From: Lacrimispora celerecrescens
GTDB lineage: Bacteria; Bacillota; Clostridia; Lachnospirales; Lachnospiraceae
NCBI RefSeq assembly: GCF_000732605.1
Contig: NZ_JPME01000015.1
Coordinates: 62,001-126,000 of the forward strand
Direction: 5' to 3'
DNA length: 64,000 bases
Every line of letters starts with the position of its first letter. The stretch's first letter is position 1. Below, in pieces: positions 42,747 through 51,790 of this stretch. Made by a program: the position numbers and the translations under genes. The notes beneath the pieces were generated by a model, which saw nothing but the letters and a program-made list of their open reading frames with translations, had not been told where the DNA came from and did no database searches.

Positions 42747-44642
42747 ATGAATTATAGCCAAATAGCCAAAGACATCATAACAAATGTCGGCGGTTCCGAA
42801 AACATAAAGGGTCTTACCCATTGTTTTACCAGATTAAGGTTTGAGTTAAGAGATTCAAAGAAGGCAAAAAGGGAGGTAATTGAACATCTGGAAGGTGTTA
42901 TTTCCGTCGTGGAAAGCGGCGGGCAGTTCCAGGTTGTCCTGGGAACAAAAGTCACAAAGGTTTACGAAGCGATCCTTCCCATGGTATCATTAGAGGAAAA
43001 TACAGCAGACGGCAGTGAAGAAAAGGGATCTGTCTGGAACCGGATTTTAATTGCCATTTCTTCCATGTTTACTCCCATGGTTCCGGCCATTGCGGCCTCC
43101 GGCCTTTTAAAGGGTTTATTGACCATTGCAAGAATTACGGCTTCCAATCATGGAATGGATATTACGGTTAACCAGACGTATATTCTCATTATGGCTGCCA
43201 CAGACGCATTGTTTTATTTCATGCCGATTATTCTTGCTTACACCAGTGCAAAGGTGTTTAAGGCAAATGAATTTATTGCCATGGCTCTTGGCGGCACCAT
43301 GTGCTACCCGGCAGTTGTTTCCCTGATGACCGGGCAAGATGCGGTAAGCATGTTCGGTATTGCCATTACCAAGGCGAGTTATGCGTCATCCGTGATTCCT
43401 ATTATTATCGGAGTTTTTATACTTGCATATATACAGAAGTTTTTAGAAAAGATAATTCCTGAAGTATTAAAGATCATTCTGGTTCCAGGCATATCTCTCC
43501 TGGTTATGATTCCTGCAACCTTTATGATATTTGGCCCTATCGGCATTTACATCGGTAACGGAATTAATTTTATCTACACCGGGATGATGAATTTAAGCCC
43601 TGCTCTGTGCGGAGCTTTTGTAGGCGGTATGTGGTGTGTATTTGTTATATTCGGAGCACACAGAGCCCTGCTTCCCATTGGTATCAATGATGTGGCCCAG
43701 TTTGGGCACCAAAACCTGCTGGCTTTTGCCGGTGCTGCAAATTTCTCACAGGGCGGTGCGGCCCTTGGAGTTATGTTAAAAACGAAGAGCAAGGATTTAA
43801 AAACGGTTGCAGCTTCTGCGGCCATATCCGCCTCTGTTTGCGGTATTACGGAGCCTGCCATTTACGGCTGTAACCTGAGGTTAAAAAAGCCCATGATCTA
43901 TGCCATTATCTGCGGTGCCATTGGTGGTGCTATTATGGGTGTGGGAGGCGTGTACGGCGATTCCTTTGCCAATAACGGGGTGCTTACCTTTGCAACCTAT
44001 GCAGCATTCGGTATGAAGACCTTTATTTATTATCTGGTCGGTGTGGCAGTATCTTTCTTTGGCGCAATGGGGCTAACTTACCTGTTTGGATTTGATGATA
44101 TCAATGGAAAAACCGGACGAGTTTCCGGTTCAAACGAAGAAGCCGCCGAAACCCAGGATGTTTTGGATATTACTTCTGGGGCAGACATACTAATCGGCTC
44201 ACCGGTAGAAGGTACGGCAGTGCCCATGACATCGGTTAACGATGAGGTTTTTTCCTCTATGGCGCTTGGAAATGGTATTGCGATTGTCCCGGAAAAGGGT
44301 GAGGTTGTCGCTCCGGAAGACTGTACTGTGACCTTGGTTTACCCCACACTTCATGCACTGGGGCTTATGCTGGACAGCGGAGCTGAAATGATTATTCACG
44401 TTGGAATCAATACGGTCCAATTGGAAGGAAAGCATTTTGAAAAACATGTGGAAGAGGGTGCCCATGTCAGTAAGGGAACCAGACTTTTATCCTTTGATAT
44501 AGAAGCCTTAGAGAAGGAAGGATATGATACGGTTGTTCCGATCATCATCAGTAATACCGCAGCTTTTCATGAGGTAACGGGAATTGCCGGATCAGGGGCT
44601 TCCCTTGAAAAACCGGTGATTGCAATTAAAAATAATCAGTAA
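42747..44642 (+). CDS. Beta-glucoside PTS permease EIIBCA (BglP/BglF-like)
   Basis: The 631-residue protein has an N-terminal EIIB (LTHCFTRLRFELRD with the phospho-Cys at 26), a middle EIIC with about ten membrane segments and a GITEPAIYG motif, and a C-terminal EIIA (TLHALGLMLDSGAEMIIHVG with the phospho-His). This is the B-C-A domain order of beta-glucoside permeases. It imports and phosphorylates aryl- or alkyl-beta-glucosides such as salicin or cellobiose. ATG 42747 has AAAGGGG 8 bp upstream. A RAT leader and a downstream LicT-like gene show it is controlled by antitermination. Confidence 0.95.
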   Translation: MNYSQIAKDIITNVGGSENIKGLTHCFTRLRFELRDSKKAKREVIEHLEGVISVVESGGQFQVVLGTKVTKVYEAILPMVSLEENTADGSEEKGSVWNRILIAISSMFTPMVPAIAASGLLKGLLTIARITASNHGMDITVNQTYILIMAATDALFYFMPIILAYTSAKVFKANEFIAMALGGTMCYPAVVSLMTGQDAVSMFGIAITKASYASSVIPIIIGVFILAYIQKFLEKIIPEVLKIILVPGISLLVMIPATFMIFGPIGIYIGNGINFIYTGMMNLSPALCGAFVGGMWCVFVIFGAHRALLPIGINDVAQFGHQNLLAFAGAANFSQGGAALGVMLKTKSKDLKTVAASAAISASVCGITEPAIYGCNLRLKKPMIYAIICGAIGGAIMGVGGVYGDSFANNGVLTFATYAAFGMKTFIYYLVGVAVSFFGAMGLTYLFGFDDINGKTGRVSGSNEEAAETQDVLDITSGADILIGSPVEGTAVPMTSVNDEVFSSMALGNGIAIVPEKGEVVAPEDCTVTLVYPTLHALGLMLDSGAEMIIHVGINTVQLEGKHFEKHVEEGAHVSKGTRLLSFDIEALEKEGYDTVVPIIISNTAAFHEVTGIAGSGASLEKPVIAIKNNQ

Positions 44643-44655
44643 AGGAAATATAGAT

Positions 44656-46080
44656 ATGGAAGGAACAAAAACAAATTTTCCAAAAAACTTTTTATGGGGA
44701 GCTTCCTCTTCGGCATTCCAGATAGAAGGCGGATGGGCTGAAGGGGGAAAAGGCATCACAGTTGCTGATGTAAATTCCTTTAAACGCTCGGAAATCCAGG
44801 CTGACAGCAAGGTGGCCAGTGACTTCTACCACCATTGGGAGGAAGATATCCGGTTGATGAAGGAAATGGGAATGCAGATTTACCGGTTCTCTATTTCCTG
44901 GGCCAGAATCATACCCGATGGGGATGGAGAGGTAAATCAGGCAGGGATTGATTTCTATCATAAGATCATTGACTGTCTGTTAGAACAGGGCATCCAACCT
45001 TTTATCACCTTATATCATTTTGACCTTCCTTATGCCCTTGTTAAGAAATACAATGGCTGGGAATCCAGAGAATGTGTAATGGCTTTTGAGCGTTACGCAA
45101 GTGTATGTTTAAAAGCCTTTGGAGACAAAGTCACTTACTGGCAGGTCCACAACGAGCAGAATCTTATGGTGAGAGTAAACGAACGGGTGAACATCACTGC
45201 GGACGATGCATGGGAAGCCGACCGCCAGAGAGCCCAGATGGATTACCACATGTTCCTGGCTCATGCCCTGGCGGTGAAAGCCTGCCATTCCATCATACCA
45301 GACGGAAATATCGGTCCTGCGGTATCCTCCACCTGCACCTATCCGGAAAGCAACAAACCGGAAGATGTCTGGGCAGCCCGGATGAATGACTGGTTTAAGA
45401 CGGACTACTGCCTGGATATGCATTACTACGGCCGTTATCCCGGATATTACATGCGCTATCTGGAAGAAAGAAAGATCGTACCGGTTATGGAGCCGGAAGA
45501 CGAGGAAATATTAAAAGACGCAAAGATGGATTTTATTGCCCTGAATTATTACCGAACCCTGTGTGTCCGGTACCTGCCGACTGATGAGGGACATCCGGCA
45601 GGGGAGAGGGCATTCCCCATCAATGAAGTGGATTTTGATCAATATGGTTATTTCCATCATATTAAAAATGAGCATCTGGCTTCCAGCGAATATGGAGCCC
45701 AGATCGATCCGCTGGGTCTTCGGACCGTTTTAAACAGTTATTATCAGAAATACCACCTTCCTCTCATTGTTACGGAAAATGGCCTTGGAGCCGCCGACAC
45801 CCTGACAGAAGACGGCAAAGTCCATGATGAGTACCGGATCAGCTATTTAAGAGAACACATAAAGGCGATAAGCCAGGCAATTGAAGATGGGGTTTCGGTC
45901 ATGGGATATTCTCCCTGGTCGTTTATGGATCTTCTCAGTTCCCATGAGGGCTTCCGCAAGCGGTATGGTTTTGTCTACGTCAATCGGGATGACCATGATT
46001 TAAAGGATATGAGCCGCATAAAAAAGGACAGTTATTTCTGGTATAAGCGAGTGATTGAAACCAATGGAGATGAACTCTGA
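44656..46080 (+). CDS. GH1 6-phospho-beta-glucosidase
   Basis: The 474-residue protein is a glycoside hydrolase family 1 enzyme: N-terminal NFLWGASSSAFQIEGG, acid/base Glu in VHNEQNL (usual form NEP, here NEQ) and nucleophile Glu in IVTENGLG, then the YSPWSFMDLLSSHEGFRKRYG segment typical of phospho-glucosidases. ATG 44656, with AAAGGAAA upstream, lies 13 bp after the permease. It would hydrolyse the phosphorylated beta-glucoside made by the EII. The NEQ variation keeps the catalytic Glu, so activity is expected. Confidence 0.94.
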   Translation: MEGTKTNFPKNFLWGASSSAFQIEGGWAEGGKGITVADVNSFKRSEIQADSKVASDFYHHWEEDIRLMKEMGMQIYRFSISWARIIPDGDGEVNQAGIDFYHKIIDCLLEQGIQPFITLYHFDLPYALVKKYNGWESRECVMAFERYASVCLKAFGDKVTYWQVHNEQNLMVRVNERVNITADDAWEADRQRAQMDYHMFLAHALAVKACHSIIPDGNIGPAVSSTCTYPESNKPEDVWAARMNDWFKTDYCLDMHYYGRYPGYYMRYLEERKIVPVMEPEDEEILKDAKMDFIALNYYRTLCVRYLPTDEGHPAGERAFPINEVDFDQYGYFHHIKNEHLASSEYGAQIDPLGLRTVLNSYYQKYHLPLIVTENGLGAADTLTEDGKVHDEYRISYLREHIKAISQAIEDGVSVMGYSPWSFMDLLSSHEGFRKRYGFVYVNRDDHDLKDMSRIKKDSYFWYKRVIETNGDEL

Positions 46081-46118
46081 GTTTGCTTTCGTGAAAATAA
46101 CAGAAATGGGGTTGGGTT

Positions 46119-46976
46119 ATGAGGGTTGTAAAAGTAATGAATAATTCCCTGCTGCTGGCACTTGATGACAGCGGCAGGGAAGTGATCCTGATGGGTAAGG
46201 GAATTGGATTTAATAAGTCTATTGGGCATCATTTAAAAAGTGAAGACATAGAAAAGGTATTTGTCTTAAAGGACCGGTCGATATCAAAGAATATCATCCG
46301 GCTTGCCTCGGAAATAGACAGTACCTATTTTGAACTGGCCAAACAGGTCATTGATTATGCCATTGATACCTATGGAATGGTACTGATGGAGCACATTTAT
46401 CTGGGACTGACAGACCATTTGTCTTTTGCTGTAAAAAGGAATAATGAGGGGATTCTAATACAAAATTTTTATACACAGACCTTAAAACGTTTCAATCCAA
46501 AGGAATTCCAAGTTGGTTTATATGCCTTGCAGCTTGTGAGGGAGCGGCTGTCAGTGGAACTGCCTGAAGATGAGGCTGGGAATATTGCTTTTCATTTTAT
46601 CAATGCACAGACAAATAACTTAAACAGTACGGATAACCAGAAGATATTTGAGACAGTCAAGGGCATTTTGGATATTGTAAAATACAACTTCTCCATTCTT
46701 TACGATGAGGACGGAATCGGTTACACCCGCTTTGTGACACATTTACGCCTCTTTGCGCAAAGGCTTGTAAACGGCGGTCAGGATTTATATGATTATGAGG
46801 ATTCCTTTTATACTTATGTGCTTGAAAGCTGTCCAAGGGAGTATGAATGCGTAAAGAAAATTGGCGTTTTTATCAGAGAAAAGTTTGAATCAAAGCTGTC
46901 CAAACAGGAAGAGATGTACCTGGCTGTCCACATTCACCGGATTTTAGAGGAATATGCTCAAAGGAAGAAAACATGA
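46119..46976 (+). CDS. licT: LicT/BglG-family transcription antiterminator
   Basis: The 285-residue protein has the N-terminal RNA-binding CAT domain (MRVVKVMNNSLLLALDDSGR, EVILMGKGIGFNKS) and two PRD domains with their phosphorylatable His residues (for example MEHIYLGLTDHLSFAV and AFHFINAQ). It binds the RAT at 42591 and prevents termination; EII-dependent phosphorylation shuts it off when no substrate is present. Gene order EII-GH1-LicT and the matching RAT make this a self-contained regulated unit. Confidence 0.93.
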   Translation: MRVVKVMNNSLLLALDDSGREVILMGKGIGFNKSIGHHLKSEDIEKVFVLKDRSISKNIIRLASEIDSTYFELAKQVIDYAIDTYGMVLMEHIYLGLTDHLSFAVKRNNEGILIQNFYTQTLKRFNPKEFQVGLYALQLVRERLSVELPEDEAGNIAFHFINAQTNNLNSTDNQKIFETVKGILDIVKYNFSILYDEDGIGYTRFVTHLRLFAQRLVNGGQDLYDYEDSFYTYVLESCPREYECVKKIGVFIREKFESKLSKQEEMYLAVHIHRILEEYAQRKKT

Positions 46977-48169
46977 AAGAACAGACTTTAAAACAACTTC
47001 CATTTACGCGCAAACAGGAAATCAACTACCTTGCTATGGTATCTCTGTTCTGGTTTGCACAATATGTATACATTCCATACCAGACAACTTTTTTGACTGC
47101 CAGCGGAGCCAGCAGCACATTTACCGGAATGGTTGTGGGGGCTTATGGAATTTCCCAATTGGTGCTAAGGTTTCCCATAGGCATTTGTGCGGATTCTGTT
47201 GGCAGGCATAAATATTTTATAATGGCAGGAGCGATTGCCTCCGGAACTGCATCAGTTTTCCGGGTATTCTGGTGTAATGGCACAGGGTTTCTGGTTGCCA
47301 ATTTCTTCTCCGGACTGGCTTCTGCCATGTGGATTTCTTATATGGTGTTCTACACCAATCATTTTTCTGCCGGAGATCAGCAGGCCGCTACCAGCCGGAT
47401 CGTACTGTTTAATAATTTTGGAATGCTTCTTGGTTTTCTGTGCAGTACAATCAGCTATCATCGCATCGGCATGGCAGGAATCTGCATGTTAAGTATATGT
47501 GCGGGCCTGATGGCTTTTCTTCTTTCAATTGGGATTAAAGAAACAGATGTTCATCCCAGTATACATAAGACCGGAGAACTGCTTTTAGTCTGTAATATCA
47601 GGCGCTTGTGGCTGTTCTCTTTCATGGCCCTGATCCAGCAGGGGATCCAGCTGACAACTGCCATGTCATTTACGAACCAGATATTAAAAGAATTGGGCGC
47701 ATCGGACGGGATTGTGGGGATATCCTCTGTTATTTACATGATATCATCAGTCGGATTTGCAGCTTTCGCAGCTTCCGGGACATGCAGCCGCAAAGGTCCA
47801 AGGTTCTGGATCCCGCTGGTATTTGCTGTTGTGGCTTCGTATTGTATTCTGGTTCCGGCCGCAGGGAGCATCCCTGTGCTTTTGCTGCTGCAAATTTTAC
47901 CGGGAATGTCCACTGGTATCTTATTCTCTTTTGCAACCTCGGAAGCAATGCGGGACATTCCGGCAGACAGAAAATCTACGGCAATGGGAATGTATCAGGC
48001 CGTATATGCGGTGGGCATGACAACCTTTCCGATCTTTACCGGGGCCCTGGCCACCAGGAAAGGAATATTGACCGGGTATCTGCTGCTGGCCGGGATTGCC
48101 TTACTGGGTGGCATTGGGGCAGTGATGCATTATAAAAAAGAAGCTGCCAACCATAGGTTAGGCAGCTAA
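46973..48169 (+). CDS. Major facilitator superfamily transporter
   Basis: The 398-residue protein has about twelve membrane helices and the MFS loop motifs (VLRFPIGICADSVGRHKYF in the 2-3 loop). Its ATG overlaps the licT stop as ATGA, so it is translationally coupled to the beta-glucoside operon. The substrate is unknown; uptake of a related glycoside or export of an aglycone are both possible. A terminator hairpin is embedded in its last codons. Confidence 0.88.
   Translation: MKEQTLKQLPFTRKQEINYLAMVSLFWFAQYVYIPYQTTFLTASGASSTFTGMVVGAYGISQLVLRFPIGICADSVGRHKYFIMAGAIASGTASVFRVFWCNGTGFLVANFFSGLASAMWISYMVFYTNHFSAGDQQAATSRIVLFNNFGMLLGFLCSTISYHRIGMAGICMLSICAGLMAFLLSIGIKETDVHPSIHKTGELLLVCNIRRLWLFSFMALIQQGIQLTTAMSFTNQILKELGASDGIVGISSVIYMISSVGFAAFAASGTCSRKGPRFWIPLVFAVVASYCILVPAAGSIPVLLLLQILPGMSTGILFSFATSEAMRDIPADRKSTAMGMYQAVYAVGMTTFPIFTGALATRKGILTGYLLLAGIALLGGIGAVMHYKKEAANHRLGS
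48142..48167 (+). terminator. Terminator overlapping the MFS stop codon
   Basis: AGCTGCCAACC pairs with GGTT-A-GGCAGCT with one bulge, ending at the TAA region, followed by an ACAACTTTTT stretch. Confidence 0.6.
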
Positions 48170-48202
48170 AACAACTTTTTCCATTCTTAATTCCGCGAAT
48201 CA

Positions 48203-49876
48203 TCAGATAATGGATATCCTCTGAAACAGCTTATATACGTCGACCTGCCCATATCCCCAATTATCATTGGGATATGTATAGGTGCTGTCCCTCTGCGCCC
48301 CTCGTATAATCATATGGTTGATCTGGATGCCGGTGACGGTAGTATGGTTGCCTTTGCAATACCCCCATTCCATGACCATGGCAGAGGCTCCCGCAGCGTG
48401 GGCTGCGGCGGCTCCGGTACCTGTAAGGCTTCCATATTGATTTCCTGGGAGTGCACAGGGGATCTGGTAACCGGGAGCGGCGATATCAGGATTGATCTGG
48501 CCGAATCTGGAATAGCCTCTTCCGGATTCTCCCAGAATACTGCCATCAAACTGGTTATAGGCGGCAACTGTCAGGGGATTTCTGGCATTCCCCGGGGCAG
48601 TAATGGTGGTGCTTTGGTTTGCTTGATAGAAATAAGTCTCGTTTGAAATCAAATTTCCTGACGGCAGCCAGGAATGGAAGGAAAACGGTTCATTTTCTAT
48701 GCTTGAGACCTGGAAATACCAGATTCCCGGAATTGGATTGTCAAACCGCACTAAAATAACTTGATCACCGGTAGAGCCTTCCAAAAGGATATTGTTGATC
48801 CAAATGGTAGTTTGGCCCATGGAAAGGCTGAATTTTTGGCAGACTCCGGCAGAAGGGGATATGCTCCGAATGATTTCCCGGTTAGGAGAGAAGATTTCAA
48901 TGGATACTTTTCCGGGTGGGAAGGGCCAGATTTCCATTGTAAACTTTTTATCGTTTCTTCCTATTTTTAAGTTAAATCCATTGCATAAAGGTGCTGCCGT
49001 AGAATGATGGTAATAATGCCTGCGGCTGTTCCCTTCATTTCCTGCAGCTACCAATACGTTCGTTCTGGGCAATTCTACGATGTGTTCTAAGTAAGAGCTG
49101 ATAACTCCCAGCCCATCATGGCCTCCCTGATTGCTTCCCAATGCGATGCATATGACAAGAGGAAGATCTGCTTTTTCTGAAACGGAGAGAAGATAACGGA
49201 TTCCCAGCATAATGTCGGATTCCTGATAGCAGAGGACGTTTTCCGGGGCAAAGAACAGACTTTTTAAATTTTGCTTTGCTTCTTTTAATTTTACTACGAT
49301 AAGCTCGGATTGGGGAACAACGCCGGTAAAGGAATTTTTTTCATCGGGAGTACCGGAGATGATACTGGCTATTGCCGTGCCATGTCCATAGTTATCAAAA
49401 GTAGGTACTATGGATAAGGGGTCGTTGGATTTCAGTGCGGCATTGATGTGTTTTTTTGTGTATTCTGAACCGAAACTAAAGTCCTTGGGAGGCATGCCGG
49501 TCTGGTCAGTCTGGTCCCAGATGGAATGAATACGGGTGGTACCGTCATGGTTTTTGAATGCGGGATGCTGGTAGTCGATGCCGGTATCTATGATTCCGAT
49601 CACCACTCCCAACCCCATCAGGTTTAAATCAGGATGCCTCCTGACACTGGTAATGCCTGATTTTTCCATGCTCACTTTAGAAGTAAGTGTAAAAAGAGAA
49701 GGGAAATTATCATAAGGATATCGTCCCAGATCACAGGCATCCATATTGTTTCTTCGTATATGCAGTAAAGAGTATTTGTCATTTAAGGCCGTGATATTAT
49801 TTTCGGTATCAAAACCGGGAACTAAAGAATTACTGATGATCAGGTCATAATATTCGTTATCCAATATTTTATTCAT
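48203..49876 (-). CDS. Subtilase (S8 family), Csp-like, with Gly in place of the catalytic Ser
   Basis: The 557-residue protein has a subtilisin fold with an N-terminal prodomain-like region (1-80), catalytic Asp in GIIDTGID, catalytic His in NYGHGTAIASI, VLVAAGNEGN, then a jelly-roll-like insertion (about 300-440), the arrangement of clostridial Csp spore-germination proteases. In the Ser block the sequence is GSLTGTGAAAAHAAGASAM: the codon at 48413-48415 is GGA, so the expected Ser is Gly488. A pseudoprotease is therefore likely. A similar Ser-to-Gly change is known in C. difficile CspC, which is a germination receptor. The start ATG 49876 follows GATGGGGG. No signal peptide is seen. Confidence 0.85.
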   Translation of the reverse strand: MNKILDNEYYDLIISNSLVPGFDTENNITALNDKYSLLHIRRNNMDACDLGRYPYDNFPSLFTLTSKVSMEKSGITSVRRHPDLNLMGLGVVIGIIDTGIDYQHPAFKNHDGTTRIHSIWDQTDQTGMPPKDFSFGSEYTKKHINAALKSNDPLSIVPTFDNYGHGTAIASIISGTPDEKNSFTGVVPQSELIVVKLKEAKQNLKSLFFAPENVLCYQESDIMLGIRYLLSVSEKADLPLVICIALGSNQGGHDGLGVISSYLEHIVELPRTNVLVAAGNEGNSRRHYYHHSTAAPLCNGFNLKIGRNDKKFTMEIWPFPPGKVSIEIFSPNREIIRSISPSAGVCQKFSLSMGQTTIWINNILLEGSTGDQVILVRFDNPIPGIWYFQVSSIENEPFSFHSWLPSGNLISNETYFYQANQSTTITAPGNARNPLTVAAYNQFDGSILGESGRGYSRFGQINPDIAAPGYQIPCALPGNQYGSLTGTGAAAAHAAGASAMVMEWGYCKGNHTTVTGIQINHMIIRGAQRDSTYTYPNDNWGYGQVDVYKLFQRISII

Positions 49877-49951
49877 GATAAAGCCCCCATCCTGCAATTT
49901 AAAACGCAGTATATAGTTATCTTATGCATACATATGGGGGTTCATGAAAGG

Positions 49952-50497
49952 TTACCGATCTTTGGGAGAGTCAATGCCGTCAAAGGAGTTGAAGAAAACG
50001 GTATGGTCTATCTCGAACCGTTTCTCATGAAGGGGGTGGGGAGCACAATTTTCCCCGGGATAGCCCATAGGAAGCAGAGCAACTGGAATGAAATGTTCCG
50101 GGATATCAAATGATGTCCGGATGCATACCGGATCAAAATGACCTACCCAGGTACTGCCTAATCCTAATTCTACCGCTTCAAGCATCATCTGTGTGGCAAC
50201 AATGCTTGAGTCAACTTCACCCATATCCTTATTGTCGTAAGATCTTTTCCAGCTGACAGTGGAATCATAACATACCAGCAGAGTCAGAGGAGCATGAAAA
50301 TGATAAGGGGTGCAGGATTTTAATTTGGCGAGATTTTCTTTCGTGTCAATGACAAGAATCCGTTGAGGCTGAAAATTCACTGCAGTAGGAGAAATTCTTC
50401 CGGCTTCCAGGATCAAATCCAGTTTTTCTTTTTCTATTTTTCGGTCGCTGAAATTTCTCATTGAGTAACGTTCTTTTGCCAATTGTAAAAATTCCAT
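49952..50497 (-). CDS. Nitroreductase-family flavoprotein
   Basis: The 181-residue protein has the N-terminal nitroreductase motif RYSMRNFSDRKIEKEKLDLI, the FMN-contact AGRISPTAVNFQPQ and a GLGSTWVGHFD segment. It is an FMN-dependent NAD(P)H oxidoreductase of the small nitroreductase group. Substrate is unknown. The ATG at 50497 has AAGGAGA upstream. Confidence 0.9.
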   Translation of the reverse strand: MEFLQLAKERYSMRNFSDRKIEKEKLDLILEAGRISPTAVNFQPQRILVIDTKENLAKLKSCTPYHFHAPLTLLVCYDSTVSWKRSYDNKDMGEVDSSIVATQMMLEAVELGLGSTWVGHFDPVCIRTSFDIPEHFIPVALLPMGYPGENCAPHPLHEKRFEIDHTVFFNSFDGIDSPKDR

Positions 50498-50554
50498 AAC
50501 AACATCTCCTTCAATTTTTTATATGATTACTATAACATAAAAAGGAGAATAGGA

Positions 50555-50592
50555 AAAGACGGAAGCAGTCCGTAAGGACTGTCCGTCTTTTT
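50555..50592. terminator. Terminator for the minus-strand Lys-rich membrane protein gene
   Basis: AAAAGACGGA and TCCGTCTTTT enclose a second dyad AGTCC-gtaa-GGACT. It lies just after the stop of the minus-strand gene at 50602; on either strand a T-run follows. Confidence 0.8.
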
Positions 50593-50601
50593 TGCGTGAA
50601 A

Positions 50602-51671
50602 TCAGTTCAGCGGAGATGCCTTTCCTGTTACTTCATTGTACTGAAGGGCTACACTGCTGTTATTATAATCAAACAAATAGGTGGCAATATAAATCAAAGT
50701 ATCGTCTGGCTGTCGTTTATATGTCCTGACCGTATAATAATTATTTCCATCTATTTTAGATATTCCAGGTGATGCGATATATTCATAAGAATCAGAAGCT
50801 TCCGGCAGGCCTAGTTTTTCCTGGCTCTGAGAGCGGACAGCATCCTCTGCCTGTTCTATGGTATTAGCGGCTTTTGGCTGCTTTTCAAAATCTTCGATAA
50901 TTTTTTTCTGCTGGTTCCACTGGTCCTTAAAATAGGTGCCCCAGGGCTGGCTTTCCTTACTGGTGGTCACGGTATAGCTGTCCGCTTCGGATTCCAGAGT
51001 AATGGAAAGATAAGAAGCGGAATCTTTAGACGGCCCGGCAAGCTGATAGATCTCTGAGCTGGCCTTAGTAGTTTCGTCTGCGGAAGCTTGTCCGGACTCT
51101 GCTTGCTGGGATTTATCCGTAACGTTAATAAAATTCTTTTTTCCTTCCAGATAATCCATGTAGCTTTTTATATCAGCAGAAGTATCTTCCACATGGAGAT
51201 ATTTGTAACTCTCTCCCGGGCTAGAGGTTTGTGAAGCGGTGTCGGCAGAAGATTCTATAGGTTTTTCTGTCTGATCACCGGTCTCTTTTGTTTCTGTTTC
51301 AAGGCTGGCTTCAGAAGCTTCCTGCTTTACAAAATCACGTTCCCCTACAATTTCAGTCACCGAAGAAATATCTTCATCTTTAGAAAAGTAGTAAGTTGGT
51401 GCTACTTCCGCCTTTTCTTTCGGTACCTTCTTTTGGGAGGTGAGCAGAATAATGGCCTGAACAGATCCCATAATAACGATCAACAGGGCAGCTGCCATTA
51501 AGACAAGAACTCTTTTATTTTTAGGTAATAGACTTTTTCCTTTTTCTTTTTTCCTTTTTCTTTTGGAGCTTTGGCCGGTTTCGCTTTATTTTGTTTGTTT
51601 TTTACTGCCTTCCCTTTTTGCGGTTGTGTCTTGGGAATCTTCTCGTTTTTGGATTTTATAAGTTTTTGCAT
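50602..51671 (-). CDS. Lys-rich, membrane-anchored hypothetical protein with a possible -1 frameshift
   Basis: I do not recognise the family. The gene is read in two frames. ATG 51671 (AAGGA upstream) begins a very Lys-rich cytosolic part (57 residues, stop at 51498). The -1 frame gives EKGKSLLPKNKRVLVLMAAA then a clear membrane helix (LLIVIMGSVQAIILL), an acidic Ser/Thr-rich linker and a C-terminal folded part (about 150 residues) that ends at 50602. Joined by -1 slippage at A AAA AAG (minus-strand complement of 51546-51552), the product is 356 residues with a natural membrane anchor. Alternatively, the second part starts at ATG 51498, overlapping the first stop (TAATG). A broken gene or read error is also possible. 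Confidence 0.65.
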
Positions 51672-51790
51672 AAAGTTCATCCTTGTGTAATTATTGATGC
51701 AAAATACAGCTAAATGGCTGTATGACATCGCTATCCATATATCGGTTGATTCCAGATGAAAAATAAGGATTCCGGATAAAAAATGAATTT

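Noticed and set aside
47608-48135. 175-residue alternate-frame product inside the MFS gene, Gly/Cys/His-rich
   Set aside because: The MFS frame is well supported by membrane helices and coupling to licT; the alternate frame is a shadow.
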